The notes under the pieces were generated by a model. That model was given only the letters and a program-made list of their open reading frames with translations, had not been told where the DNA came from and ran no database searches. Shown here piece by piece: positions 41,090-49,643 of a stretch of DNA of 64,000 bases (positions are counted from its first letter, which is position 1; each line of letters opens with the position of its first letter). The position numbers and the translations under genes were made by a program. The DNA comes from Embleya sp049739465 (GTDB lineage Bacteria; Actinomycetota; Actinomycetes; Streptomycetales; Streptomycetaceae). The DNA lies in the NCBI RefSeq assembly GCF_049739465.1, contig NZ_JBMHHY010000004.1, forward strand, positions 186,001 through 250,000, read 5' to 3'.

Positions 41090-43732
41090 GTGGACAAGCT
41101 GCGGTCGATCCCGCCGGGATCCGCGCAGGACCTGCGCCGACGACTGGACACACTGGTGGCCGGCCACGACCGCCGGCACAGTGCGGACGCCGTCTGGCTG
41201 CACCTGTTCGACCCGCGCATGCCGATGCTCGACCACGGCTGGAAGTTGCACATCTCGGCCCGCCCCGAGGACTTCCCCGAAACCCTCGAACTCGTGGTCC
41301 CGGTACTGCTGCGCTACCCGTGTCTGGCCAAGTTCGCGGTCAGCACCGCCGTACTGGAGGAACTCAACGCCGGGATCCACGATCCCGCCCTGGTCGGCAA
41401 GGCGGCCACCGTCTATCCGCGCGAGCAGGACGTGGCCGCGCTCGGCCGCGAACTCGCCGAGGTATTGGCCGGGCGCGGCGGACCGCGCGTGCTCAGCGAC
41501 CGCCGGGTGCGCCCCGACGCGCCGGTCTACTACCGCTACGGCCCGTTCCGGGTCACCGGGCCGAACGACTCCGGGTTCGTGCTGACCGGGCCCGACGGGC
41601 AACGCTTCGCCGGCCGGGCGGGCCTGCGCTACCGCCAACCCCCGTGGGCCACCGACCCGTTCGGCGCGCCGGCCCCCGTGGCGGGCCGCACCGCGCGGTT
41701 GATCGGCGGCCGCTACCGGCTCACCTCCGGCATCGCCCGCTCGCCGCACGGGGACGTCTACCGCGCACTCGACGCCGCCACCGGGGACCGCGTGGTGGTC
41801 AAACAGGCCCGGGCGTACGCCGGCGAGGACGGCCTCGGGGTGGACGCGCGCGGCCGACTGCGACACGAACGCGCGGTGCTGGCCGCGCTGGCCGGCCTCG
41901 ACGGGGTGCCCCGGGTGGTCGACCATCTGCGGCACGGCGAGGACGAGTTCCTGGTCACCACGGACTGCGGCCCCAGGGATCTGCGCCGCGACGTACTGGC
42001 CCACGGCCCCTACCCCGGCGACGCGCGCGCCGGCCGGCGAATCTCCACGCTGGCCCGACAGTTGCTCGCGGTGCTCGACGCGGTACACGCACGCGGCGTC
42101 GTGGTGTGCGACCTGAAACCGGGCAACGTGGTCCTGGACGCCGACGGCACCTGCCGGCTGGTCGACTTCGGGATCAGCGCACTCGACACCCACCGCCCGG
42201 CGGGCGGGACCCCCGGCTACACCCTCGCCCCCGATCGCAGCGGCGGCCCGGCCCGGCCCGCCGACGACCTGTACGCGCTCGGCGCCACCCTGCACTACGC
42301 GCTCACCGGCCTGGACCCGGTGCTGGTCGACTCCGACCCGGCGGTCAACCGGGACCGCACCCTCGCCTGCCTGGCCGCCGCGCTGCCCGGGGTCGCCCAC
42401 CGCCCGGTCCGCGCCCTGGTCGCCGGGCTGCTCAACCTCGACCCCGCCGAACGCACCGCCTACGCCCGCCGGTTGCGCGCCGGCCTGCCCGCCCCATCGC
42501 CCGGTCGCCGGCTGCCCGCACCACCTCGGATCACCAGCACCGTGCTGGACGACGTGATCGCACACACCGTCACCTCCTGCGTCCGCGGCGCCGGCGCACT
42601 ACCCGCCGAGTCGACCGCCCGCCCCGGGGCCGGCCTCACCCTCTACGCCGGCGCCGCCGGCATCGGCCTGGAACTGCTGCGGCACACCGACCGCCCCGGC
42701 GTCGCACCGGCGGTCGCCGAACTGGCCAGGCGCACCGCCGCCCATCCCGAACTCGCCGAACTCTCCGCCGCGTTGTACACCGGTCGGACCGGCGTCGAAC
42801 TGTTCCTGGGCCCGGCCGCCGCACTGCCCGGCGGCCTCCCGGAGCCGGCCGCCGCACCCGCCCCGATCCCCTACGACGACACCGGCGACCAGATCGGCGG
42901 CGCCGCCGGCACCGGCACCGGCCGGCTGCTGCTGGCCCGCCGGGCACACACGGCCGGGCACCCGGAGCAGGCCGCCGCACACCTGGCCGCCGCCGCGGAC
43001 TGCGCGAAGACCCTCCTGGCCGCCGACCCGGCCGCGGTGCCCGAGGAGAGCGACCTGCCGCCGGTGTCCTCCCGCGCCGCCTACGTACACGGCTACGCGC
43101 ACGGCCGGGCCGGCATCGTGCACTTCCTGCACGCCTACCACCGGGCCGACCCCGACGCGGATCCGGCCGTCGGCGCCGCCGCCCGCGCCGGACTCGCCGA
43201 ACTCGCCGCCGTCACCCCGGACCTGCTGGCCTCGGCCGCACTGCCCGGCGCCGCCCGGCACTTCGGGTCCTGGTGTCGCGGGATGGCCGGGATCGGCACC
43301 GTGCTGATCGCGGCCGGCGCCGCCGAGCAGGACCGCGAACTGCTCGAACTCGGGCTGCGCTGCGCCCGGTTGTGCCATTCGCTGGCCCCCCGGATGAGCC
43401 TGGTCTCGCAGTGTTGCGGGCTGTCCGGCGTCGGCGAACTGCTCGTCGACGCCGCCCTCGCGACCGGCGACGACGAACTGTGGCGGGCCGCCGAGGACGT
43501 GGTGGCGCTGATCCTGGCCCGCAGCGGCGGCACCACGCGCCGCCCGTTGTTCCCCGACAACACGCTCACCGGCGCCGACCTGGCGTGGGCGACCGGCGGC
43601 GCGGGTGTCCTGTCCTTCCTCCGCCGACTGCGCGACCGAGCCGGCGCCCGCCTGCTCGCCCCACCGCTCGAACCGGCGCCGTCGAGTGGCACACCGGCCG
43701 GGGGCGGGCCGGGGCCCGGGCATGCTCGCTGA
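41090..43732 (+). CDS. LanKC-type lanthipeptide synthetase, class IV-like with Cys3 zinc site
   Basis: 880 aa from GTG after CAGGAG. The N-terminal lyase-type domain (about 1-205) has HGWKLHISARPEDFPETLE and GKAATVYPREQDVAALGREL. The kinase domain (about 220-490) has VVVCDLKPGNVVLDADGTCR with catalytic Asp near 341 and LVDFGIS near 358. The LanC-like cyclase (about 505-865) has SWCRGMAGIG and SQCCGLSGVGE. Cys at 729, 775 and 776 replace the usual Cys-Cys-His, so zinc is probably bound by three Cys. Class III enzymes lack these ligands, so this is nearer class IV (LanL). It should phosphorylate and eliminate Thr and form the rings. Confidence 0.92.
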   Translation: MDKLRSIPPGSAQDLRRRLDTLVAGHDRRHSADAVWLHLFDPRMPMLDHGWKLHISARPEDFPETLELVVPVLLRYPCLAKFAVSTAVLEELNAGIHDPALVGKAATVYPREQDVAALGRELAEVLAGRGGPRVLSDRRVRPDAPVYYRYGPFRVTGPNDSGFVLTGPDGQRFAGRAGLRYRQPPWATDPFGAPAPVAGRTARLIGGRYRLTSGIARSPHGDVYRALDAATGDRVVVKQARAYAGEDGLGVDARGRLRHERAVLAALAGLDGVPRVVDHLRHGEDEFLVTTDCGPRDLRRDVLAHGPYPGDARAGRRISTLARQLLAVLDAVHARGVVVCDLKPGNVVLDADGTCRLVDFGISALDTHRPAGGTPGYTLAPDRSGGPARPADDLYALGATLHYALTGLDPVLVDSDPAVNRDRTLACLAAALPGVAHRPVRALVAGLLNLDPAERTAYARRLRAGLPAPSPGRRLPAPPRITSTVLDDVIAHTVTSCVRGAGALPAESTARPGAGLTLYAGAAGIGLELLRHTDRPGVAPAVAELARRTAAHPELAELSAALYTGRTGVELFLGPAAALPGGLPEPAAAPAPIPYDDTGDQIGGAAGTGTGRLLLARRAHTAGHPEQAAAHLAAAADCAKTLLAADPAAVPEESDLPPVSSRAAYVHGYAHGRAGIVHFLHAYHRADPDADPAVGAAARAGLAELAAVTPDLLASAALPGAARHFGSWCRGMAGIGTVLIAAGAAEQDRELLELGLRCARLCHSLAPRMSLVSQCCGLSGVGELLVDAALATGDDELWRAAEDVVALILARSGGTTRRPLFPDNTLTGADLAWATGGAGVLSFLRRLRDRAGARLLAPPLEPAPSSGTPAGGGPGPGHAR

Positions 43733-43736
43733 CGGG

Positions 43737-44891
43737 TCAGCGGCTGCGGGCCGCTGCCGGTGTGGCGTGCGTCGGCGGCTTGCTGCCGGTGGTGTGGTCG
43801 GCCAGGTGGTCGACCACGTCACGCAGGTCGGCCCGGCGGGCGAACGCGGCGCGCTGCCGCTCGGCGCCGCCGCCACGGCCGGCACGGTCGCGCAACACCC
43901 GGATCACCAGGGATAGTTCGCCGTACTCGACCAGCACCGGCCGGACGTACGCGACCAGTTGCCGAACCAGGTCGGTCATCGGCACGAGTCGATGGTCGCG
44001 AACGTCGAGGCCGCGACCGGACCAGCCGTCCCGGGCGGCCCGCCAGTAGGCCGCGCGCAACAGCGCATCGCTCAGCAGCGGCCCCGGATCGCCGCGCCGC
44101 ACCCGCTCCAGGGCCCGCACCACCAGGGCCCGGACCAGGATCGCGAACACCGCCGTCTCCTCGACATCCGCGCCGACGTCCATCGCCCTGATCTCCACGG
44201 TGGGCAGATGCGCGCACGGTCGCACGTCCCAGAACAACGTGCGCGCCCCGAGCGTGGCGCCGGCCTCCCCCAGCACCTCGGCCAGGCGGTCGTAGTGGTC
44301 CTCCGACGAGAAATACGGCGGCGGCCCGGCGACCGGCCACCGACTGCCGGCGAGGGTACGCCAACTGGCGTAGCCACTGTCCCGTTCGGCCCAGTACGGC
44401 GAGTTCGCGGCCATCGCCACCAAAATCGGCAACCAGGGCCGCAGATGATTGCTGACCAACACCGCCTCGGCCCGCACCGGCACGTGCACGTGGGTGTGCA
44501 TCGCGCACACCGCGTACGAGTCGTTCAGTGCTCGGAACTCCTCCAGCCCGTCCAGGTAACGCGGATCGTCCCGGATCGGCACCGGCTCGCGCGCGCCCAC
44601 GATCGGCGTCCCCGAGGCCACGATCCGCAGCCCCTCGGCGCCGGCCGCCGCGGCGGTGACCGCGCGCATCCGGGTCAGCTGCCCGATCAGCTCGGCCGCG
44701 GTGGTGCACGGTCGGGTCTTGGCCTCGATCTGATACTCGGTCAGCTCGCCGGAGATCAGTTCCCCCGACACCGCTCGGGCCCGAGCCAGCACTCGGGTGC
44801 CGCCCTCGGCGACCGCTCCGGTGTCCGCGTGGACCAGGAAGTACTCCTCTTCCACGCCCAGCGTCGGCATCCGGTCGTCGGTGCTCACCAT
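43737..44891 (-). CDS. Carboxylate-amine ligase, YbdK-type glutamate-cysteine ligase 2 family
   Basis: 384 aa from ATG (MVSTDDRMPTLGVEEEYFLV). GCS2 signature: LGVEEEYFLVHADTG at the start, SGELTEYQIEAKTRPC, CAMHTHVHVPVRAEAVLVSN, and VEIRAMDVGADVEETAVF. The family joins glutamate to cysteine weakly or acts on other amino acids; actinobacterial copies are usually of unknown substrate. It converges on the lanthipeptide synthetase with a 4-nt gap and no obvious terminator. A link to the RiPP is possible but not shown. Confidence 0.9.
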   Translation of the reverse strand: MVSTDDRMPTLGVEEEYFLVHADTGAVAEGGTRVLARARAVSGELISGELTEYQIEAKTRPCTTAAELIGQLTRMRAVTAAAAGAEGLRIVASGTPIVGAREPVPIRDDPRYLDGLEEFRALNDSYAVCAMHTHVHVPVRAEAVLVSNHLRPWLPILVAMAANSPYWAERDSGYASWRTLAGSRWPVAGPPPYFSSEDHYDRLAEVLGEAGATLGARTLFWDVRPCAHLPTVEIRAMDVGADVEETAVFAILVRALVVRALERVRRGDPGPLLSDALLRAAYWRAARDGWSGRGLDVRDHRLVPMTDLVRQLVAYVRPVLVEYGELSLVIRVLRDRAGRGGGAERQRAAFARRADLRDVVDHLADHTTGSKPPTHATPAAARSR

Positions 44892-45139
44892 CGTGTCCCA
44901 TCCTCGGTGTCCCGCCGACAACGCCGCCGGTCTCGGGTTCCCCCGCGCCACCCCACCCGCCCCGAACCAGCATCGAGGGGCCACGACCGGGTCGCCACAA
45001 GGGTTCACCCATCCGCGTTGTCCCACATGCCCCGATCCGCGCCGCCCGGCAGGCTGGGCCCACCGCCCCGACACCGTTCCCGGTGTCGGCACGCGTGGCC
45101 GCCGGCAGCCGGCCGCCGCCGGACCACCGAAGGATCCCG

Positions 45140-46141
45140 ATGACGGACACGACCACGACCGCCGACCCGACGCGGGCGACGGCCGGCGCCGCTCCCGCCG
45201 CCCACGGCCGAATGCCCGACAACCTGCTGCGGGTCGCCGACCTCGACCCGACCGCACTGGCCCTGATGCTGGAGTTGTCCGCCGCGATGAAGGCCGAGCC
45301 ACTGGGCTGGCGGGCCGGCCTGGCAGGCGGCGCGATCGGCTGCATCTTCGAAAAGCCGTCCACCCGCACTCGGGTCTCGCTCGCCGTTGCCGCACACCGG
45401 CTCGGCATGACCGCCGTATCGCTGACCCGCGAGGACATGCAGCTCGGCCACGGGGAGACCTGGGCCGACACCGCCCGGGTGCTCTCCTCCTACCTGGACG
45501 CGATCACGGTGCGCACGTTCGAGCACCGCACGGTCGAGCAACTGGCCGAGGTGGCCGCCGTACCGGTGATCAACGCACTGTCCAACGACCACCACCCGTG
45601 CCAGTCGCTGGCCGATCTGCTCACCCTCACCGAGCACTTCGGCGCGCTGCCGGGGCTGACCGCGGCGTTCATCGGCGACGCGCGCGGCAACACCTGCAAC
45701 TCGTTCCTGGAGGCGTGCGCGGCCACCGGGATGCACCTGGTGGTGGCCAGTCCGGCCAGCTACGACCCGGACCCGGAGTTGCTCGCCTCGGCCCGGCGCA
45801 CGGTGGCGACCACGGGCGGCTCGGTCACCACTACCACGGAGCCCGCCGACGCGGTGCGCGACGCGCAGGTGGTGTACGCCGAGGTATGGGTCCCCATGGA
45901 CAAGCCGCACGAGGCCCACGAACGCGCCGAACGTTTCGCCCGCCATCGGGTCGACCACGAACTGCTCGCACACGCGCGCCCGGACACCGTCGTCCTGCAC
46001 TGCCTGCCGGCGATGCGCGGCCAGGAGATCACCTCGGACGTGCTGGACGGCCCGAACTCGCTGGTCTGGCAACAGGCGGCCAACCGACTGCCCACCGCCC
46101 AGGCGGTGTTGCACACGCTGATCACGGAGCGGCGCGGCTAG
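45140..46141 (+). CDS. argF: Ornithine carbamoyltransferase
   Basis: 333 aa from ATG with AAGGAT upstream. Carbamoyl-phosphate site FEKPSTRTRVSLAVAAHRLG (S-T-R-T-R), then HPCQSLADLLTLTEHFG, and the ornithine-specific HCLPAMRGQEITSDVLDG with the catalytic Cys. By family it makes citrulline from ornithine and carbamoyl phosphate. It starts with a low-complexity Thr/Ala stretch. No other arginine gene is adjacent, so it may be a second copy for a specialised pathway. Confidence 0.9.
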   Translation: MTDTTTTADPTRATAGAAPAAHGRMPDNLLRVADLDPTALALMLELSAAMKAEPLGWRAGLAGGAIGCIFEKPSTRTRVSLAVAAHRLGMTAVSLTREDMQLGHGETWADTARVLSSYLDAITVRTFEHRTVEQLAEVAAVPVINALSNDHHPCQSLADLLTLTEHFGALPGLTAAFIGDARGNTCNSFLEACAATGMHLVVASPASYDPDPELLASARRTVATTGGSVTTTTEPADAVRDAQVVYAEVWVPMDKPHEAHERAERFARHRVDHELLAHARPDTVVLHCLPAMRGQEITSDVLDGPNSLVWQQAANRLPTAQAVLHTLITERRG

Positions 46142-46607
46142 CCAACGCGATCCGGGCGGCGGCGATCAGGTCCTGGCGGGCCCGTTCCAGATCGTCGGGC
46201 GAGGCGCTGCGGCGCACCGTGTCGACGAGTGTGCCCGCCGCCCGGGTCACCTCGGCCGGGCCCTCCAACTGCACTGCGGTGAGCGCCCGTTGCAGGGCGG
46301 GGAGGTCCTGTGGGCTGCCCGCGCCGGTGCGCTGCCCGACGCTGACGCTGTCCGCCGCCTCCAGAAGGCGCAGATAGGTCTGCCGACGCAGGTCCAGCAG
46401 TCGTTCGACCCGCTGCTCGTCCAGCGCGGTCCGTTGTTCGGCCAGCGTGCTGCGCACGGTGTCCAGGAGCGCGTCCGCCTGTCGGTCGCCCGCGTGTCGT
46501 GCCGCGTCCGCCTGGCGAAGTCCGGCGGCGCGCGTGAACCAGCCGGTGATCAGGCCGCCGGCCAGCGCCGAACCGGCGGCGATCAGCGCGATTCCCAGCT
46601 CACCCAT
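46122..46607 (-). CDS. Membrane-anchored coiled-coil hypothetical protein
   Basis: 161 aa from ATG (an alternative ATG lies 9 nt upstream); no strong ribosome site. One N-terminal transmembrane helix (GIALIAAGSALAGGLITGWF) is followed by a long helical region with coiled-coil character (DALLDTVRSTLAEQRTALDE, RVERLLDLRRQTYLRLLEAA). The C-terminus is another helix pair. The family is not recognised; it resembles small actinobacterial membrane proteins with cytoplasmic helices. Its end overlaps the end of the converging argF gene by 20 nt. Confidence 0.72.
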   Translation of the reverse strand: MGELGIALIAAGSALAGGLITGWFTRAAGLRQADAARHAGDRQADALLDTVRSTLAEQRTALDEQRVERLLDLRRQTYLRLLEAADSVSVGQRTGAGSPQDLPALQRALTAVQLEGPAEVTRAAGTLVDTVRRSASPDDLERARQDLIAAARIALASRAAP

Positions 46608-46780
46608 GGGCCACATTCTGCTCGGCCGTCCCGGTGGGCGCAGCCGGTTGCGAAGAATGATCCCGGGCCGGCAGCCGCGCGGGTACGATCGGCGTTCGAC
46701 GCCGCCGGCGCCGAACCGGCCGCCCGAACCTTCCGGCGATACCCCACGGAGACCGCCCTGCACTGGTATGAAGAATCCGC

Positions 46781-46857
46781 CGACGGGCGACGGGCGACGG
46801 GCGACGGGCGACGGGCGACGGGCGACGGGCGACGGGCGACGGGCGACGGGCGACGGG
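46781..46857. repeat. Eleven perfect heptanucleotide repeats at a translation start
   Basis: CGACGGG repeated eleven times without mismatch, followed by CGGTG where GTG (46860) is the best start of the next gene. Because 7 is not a multiple of 3, each gained or lost unit changes the frame of the upstream ATG at 46768 relative to the gene. Confidence 0.92.
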
Positions 46858-46859
46858 CG

Positions 46860-48476
46860 GTGTTGCTGGCGGCTCGGTCGGCGACCGCGTTGCATCGGCT
46901 GCTGGATGTGCTGCCGGTCTTCGAGGGCGACGACCGGATCACTCGGCTGTGCACCCTGGTACCGGGTTCGGAATTCGACCTCGAGGCCCTCGTCGCGATC
47001 GAGCGTCGGCAGGCCAGGACCATCCCGTGGGCCCGTGCCGTCGAGCGTTCGTACGACCTGATCCTGGCCGCCAGCCCCAAGGGTGAGCTGGACGAACTGC
47101 GCGGCCCCCGCGTTTTGCTGCCGCACGGTGCCGGATTCGGCAAGACCATCCCCGAGGAACGCGGCGCCGCCGACTCGGCGTCCGGCCTCGATCCGACCCA
47201 TCTGCTGCGCGCCGGACGGCCGTTGGCCACGGTGCACGCCCTGGCCCATCCCAGCCAGGTGGCCCGGCTGGCCGCGCTCAGCCGGGTCGCCGCCGAACGC
47301 GCCGCGGTGGTCGGCGATCCCACCCTCGAACGTATTCTCGCCTCGGTCGGCCTCCGCGACCTCTACCGCGCGCACCTGCGCACCGGCGCCCGCACGCTGC
47401 TCGTGCTCACCTCCACGTGGGGTCCCGAATCGCTGTTCCACCGCCACCCCCACCTGCCCGCCGAGCTGACCGCCCGACTCCCGCTCGACGCCTACCAGTT
47501 GGCCCTGGTCCTGCACCCCAACGAGCGCAGCCAGATCGGCGAATTCGACCTCGCCGAGCAACTCGCGCCCGCGCTCGACGCCGGGCTGATCCTGGCCGCG
47601 CCATACGAGGAGTGGGCCGCGCTGCTGGTCGCCGCCGACGTGGTGCTCACCGATCACGGCTCGACCGCGCTGTACGCGGCGGCCCTGGACCGGCCGGTAC
47701 TCGCCGGCTACGACGGCGGTGCCGAGCTGATCCCGGGCAGCCCGATCGCCGAACTGCTCGCCGACAGCCCGCGCCTGGCCGACCCCGACCGCCTGGCCGA
47801 GCTGCTCGACGCGCATCGCCCGGGATCCGGCCGGGCACACGCGGCGGAGGCGTTCGCCGAGCAGGGACACGCACTGGAACGGCTGCGCGAGCAGGTATAC
47901 GCGGTACTCGGCCTCGATCCCAGGCCCTACCCGGCCGCCGCGCGGGTGCTGCCGCCGCCCACCGCGTCGACCCGCACACCGGCCGCCTTCGCGGTGCGGG
48001 TCCGGGTCGACGGCGACGAGGTACGGGTCGAACGGCGACCCACCCGCAGCTCCCTACCCGCACATCACATCGCGGCCGAACACGGCGCGGCGAGCCGATC
48101 CCACCTGCAGAGCGCCGCGGTCCACTACGTCCGGACGACCCCGCCCGCACCGGCTCGGCTGGGCTGGACGCCCGCCGGCTGGACCGCCGAGGTACTGGCC
48201 GACTACCCGGGTTGCCGCACGGCCGCGGTAATCCTGTCCGACACACTGTGCGTGGCCCGCACGAAGTCCGGCGCGCTGGTCACGGTACGCATCGAGCCGG
48301 ACCGAACCGGCGGCCGAATCGACCACCCGGACCCAGCTGCGATGCTCAGCGCCGTCCACGTCCGGTTGGCCGAACACCCGGCCCTACCAGCCGACTTCAT
48401 CTGCGTACTCAACAACCGCCGGTTCCCCGTCCACCTGTCCGCCGCCGAACCGGCGGAACTGGAAAAGGAGTTCTAA
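46860..48476 (+). CDS. Conserved actinobacterial protein with glycerophosphotransferase-like fold
   Basis: 538 aa from GTG 46860 (VLLAARSATALHRLLDVLPV), the point where family similarity begins. Conserved blocks: CTLVPGSEFDLEALVAIERR, RGPRVLLPHGAGFGKTIPEE, LVLTSTWGPESLFHRHPHLP, LVLHPNERSQIGEFDLAEQL and ADVVLTDHGSTALYAAALDR. The last two recall the CDP-glycerol glycerophosphotransferase/GT-B fold. Streptomycete relatives are often labelled translation initiation factor 2, which the sequence does not support. The heptanucleotide tract directly upstream occupies the place of the ribosome site. Confidence 0.8.
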   Translation: MLLAARSATALHRLLDVLPVFEGDDRITRLCTLVPGSEFDLEALVAIERRQARTIPWARAVERSYDLILAASPKGELDELRGPRVLLPHGAGFGKTIPEERGAADSASGLDPTHLLRAGRPLATVHALAHPSQVARLAALSRVAAERAAVVGDPTLERILASVGLRDLYRAHLRTGARTLLVLTSTWGPESLFHRHPHLPAELTARLPLDAYQLALVLHPNERSQIGEFDLAEQLAPALDAGLILAAPYEEWAALLVAADVVLTDHGSTALYAAALDRPVLAGYDGGAELIPGSPIAELLADSPRLADPDRLAELLDAHRPGSGRAHAAEAFAEQGHALERLREQVYAVLGLDPRPYPAAARVLPPPTASTRTPAAFAVRVRVDGDEVRVERRPTRSSLPAHHIAAEHGAASRSHLQSAAVHYVRTTPPAPARLGWTPAGWTAEVLADYPGCRTAAVILSDTLCVARTKSGALVTVRIEPDRTGGRIDHPDPAAMLSAVHVRLAEHPALPADFICVLNNRRFPVHLSAAEPAELEKEF

Positions 48477-49525
48477 CCGCCCACCCGCTCCCGCAACAGT
48501 CCGAGGCGGCTGGCGGTGCGGACGAAGTCCGGCGGAACCTCCGCCCCCGGCGCCGGTTGGGCGGGACGGCCCGGGCCGATCAGGTACAGCACGATGTCGC
48601 GGTCGTAGGCCACGTCCACCACGTTGGCCAACCGTTGCCGTCCGTCGCGCGAGCAGTCGTCCCAGTCCGGGACACCGTCCAGCACCCACGTATCGAACCG
48701 GTCGGCCAGTGCCAGGTAGTCGGGTGTGGCCGTGGTCGCCTCGCACAGCCGCCGGTAGTCGAACCAGACCAGCGGCCCACGCACGGCCCGCGCGGTGAGC
48801 GTCCGCCGGTTGAGCACCAGCGCCGTCTCCTCGGCCGCCCCGGGCCGAACCAACCCGTGTGCGTGGAGCTGCGCGGCGTCGCCCGGAGACAGCAGCGCAC
48901 CACCGGTGAAGCCGCCCGCCGAGCCGGTGTCCGGGTCCGCCCCCGTGCGGTAGTCGCGCGGCCCGGCGACGCCGACCACGTCCATCTTCTGCTCGATCAA
49001 TCGGATCGCCGGCTCGAAGAGGTGGTGATGCAGCGGCGACGGAAGCAGCCCCGCGGGCGCATAGTTGGACGTCGCGACCAGCGTGATCCGTCGCCCGAAC
49101 AACTCCCGCAACAGCCTGGTGACCAACATCGCGTCACCCGGATCGTGCACATGGAACTCGTCGAAGCACAACACCGCCGCGTCGCCCACCAGTTCGGCCA
49201 TCGCCGGGTCGATCGTGTGCGCGTCCTCGCGATGCCGGAAGACCGCCTCCTGAAGATCCCGGAAGAACTCGTGGAAGTGCACCCGCCGCTTCGCCTCGGT
49301 GGGCAGCGCCGCGTAGAACGTGTCCATCAGCCAGCTCTTCCCACGCCCGACCGGCCCCCACAGGTACACACCGCGTGGGGCGTGACGCAACAGCCGCCGA
49401 CGCCCGACGCCCACCTCGCCGGCCAGCACGCTCAGCCGATCGGCCGCCGAAGTCTGATCCGCGTCGAGCCGAAACCCGAGACCCTCCGCCACGGCATCGA
49501 ACCGCCTGCGCACCCCATGATCCAT
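48473..49525 (-). CDS. zapE: AFG1/ZapE-family ATPase
   Basis: 350 aa from ATG (MDHGVRRRFDAVAEGLGFRL). The Walker A is GVYLWGPVGRGKSWLMDTFY; then HFHEFFRDLQEAVF, and Walker B VLCFDEFHVHDPGDAML. ATSNYAPAGLLPSPLHHHLF is the sensor and specific loop of the family. The C-terminal part (RRLCEATTATPDYLALADRF) is the conserved AFG1 tail. ZapE links to FtsZ ring control in E. coli; AFG1 aids mitochondrial protein turnover. In this organism the role is inferred only from family. It overlaps the converging gene end by 4 nt. Confidence 0.9.
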   Translation of the reverse strand: MDHGVRRRFDAVAEGLGFRLDADQTSAADRLSVLAGEVGVGRRRLLRHAPRGVYLWGPVGRGKSWLMDTFYAALPTEAKRRVHFHEFFRDLQEAVFRHREDAHTIDPAMAELVGDAAVLCFDEFHVHDPGDAMLVTRLLRELFGRRITLVATSNYAPAGLLPSPLHHHLFEPAIRLIEQKMDVVGVAGPRDYRTGADPDTGSAGGFTGGALLSPGDAAQLHAHGLVRPGAAEETALVLNRRTLTARAVRGPLVWFDYRRLCEATTATPDYLALADRFDTWVLDGVPDWDDCSRDGRQRLANVVDVAYDRDIVLYLIGPGRPAQPAPGAEVPPDFVRTASRLGLLRERVGG

Positions 49526-49643
49526 TGCCCCGACGTTAGTACGCCCGACCTCCGCCGGAACACCCAAATCATGTGGAATCGACCACATCGGTCCGCAGCG
49601 GCCCGTCTCGGGTCGGGCGCCGGGCCGTAGCGCTCCCTCCCCC

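Noticed and set aside
41320..44049. A 909-codon plus-strand frame overlapping the lanthipeptide synthetase
   Set aside because: Low-complexity Arg/Pro/Gly sequence in the shifted frame; the synthetase frame carries all the domain motifs.
44892..45139. Small open frames between the YbdK-like gene and argF
   Set aside because: No ribosome site, codon bias or family likeness; treated as the divergent promoter region.
46290..46859. N-terminal extension of the conserved gene through the heptanucleotide tract
   Set aside because: The frame is open but lacks a usable start between 46616 and 46860, and it covers the antisense of another gene; similarity begins at the GTG.
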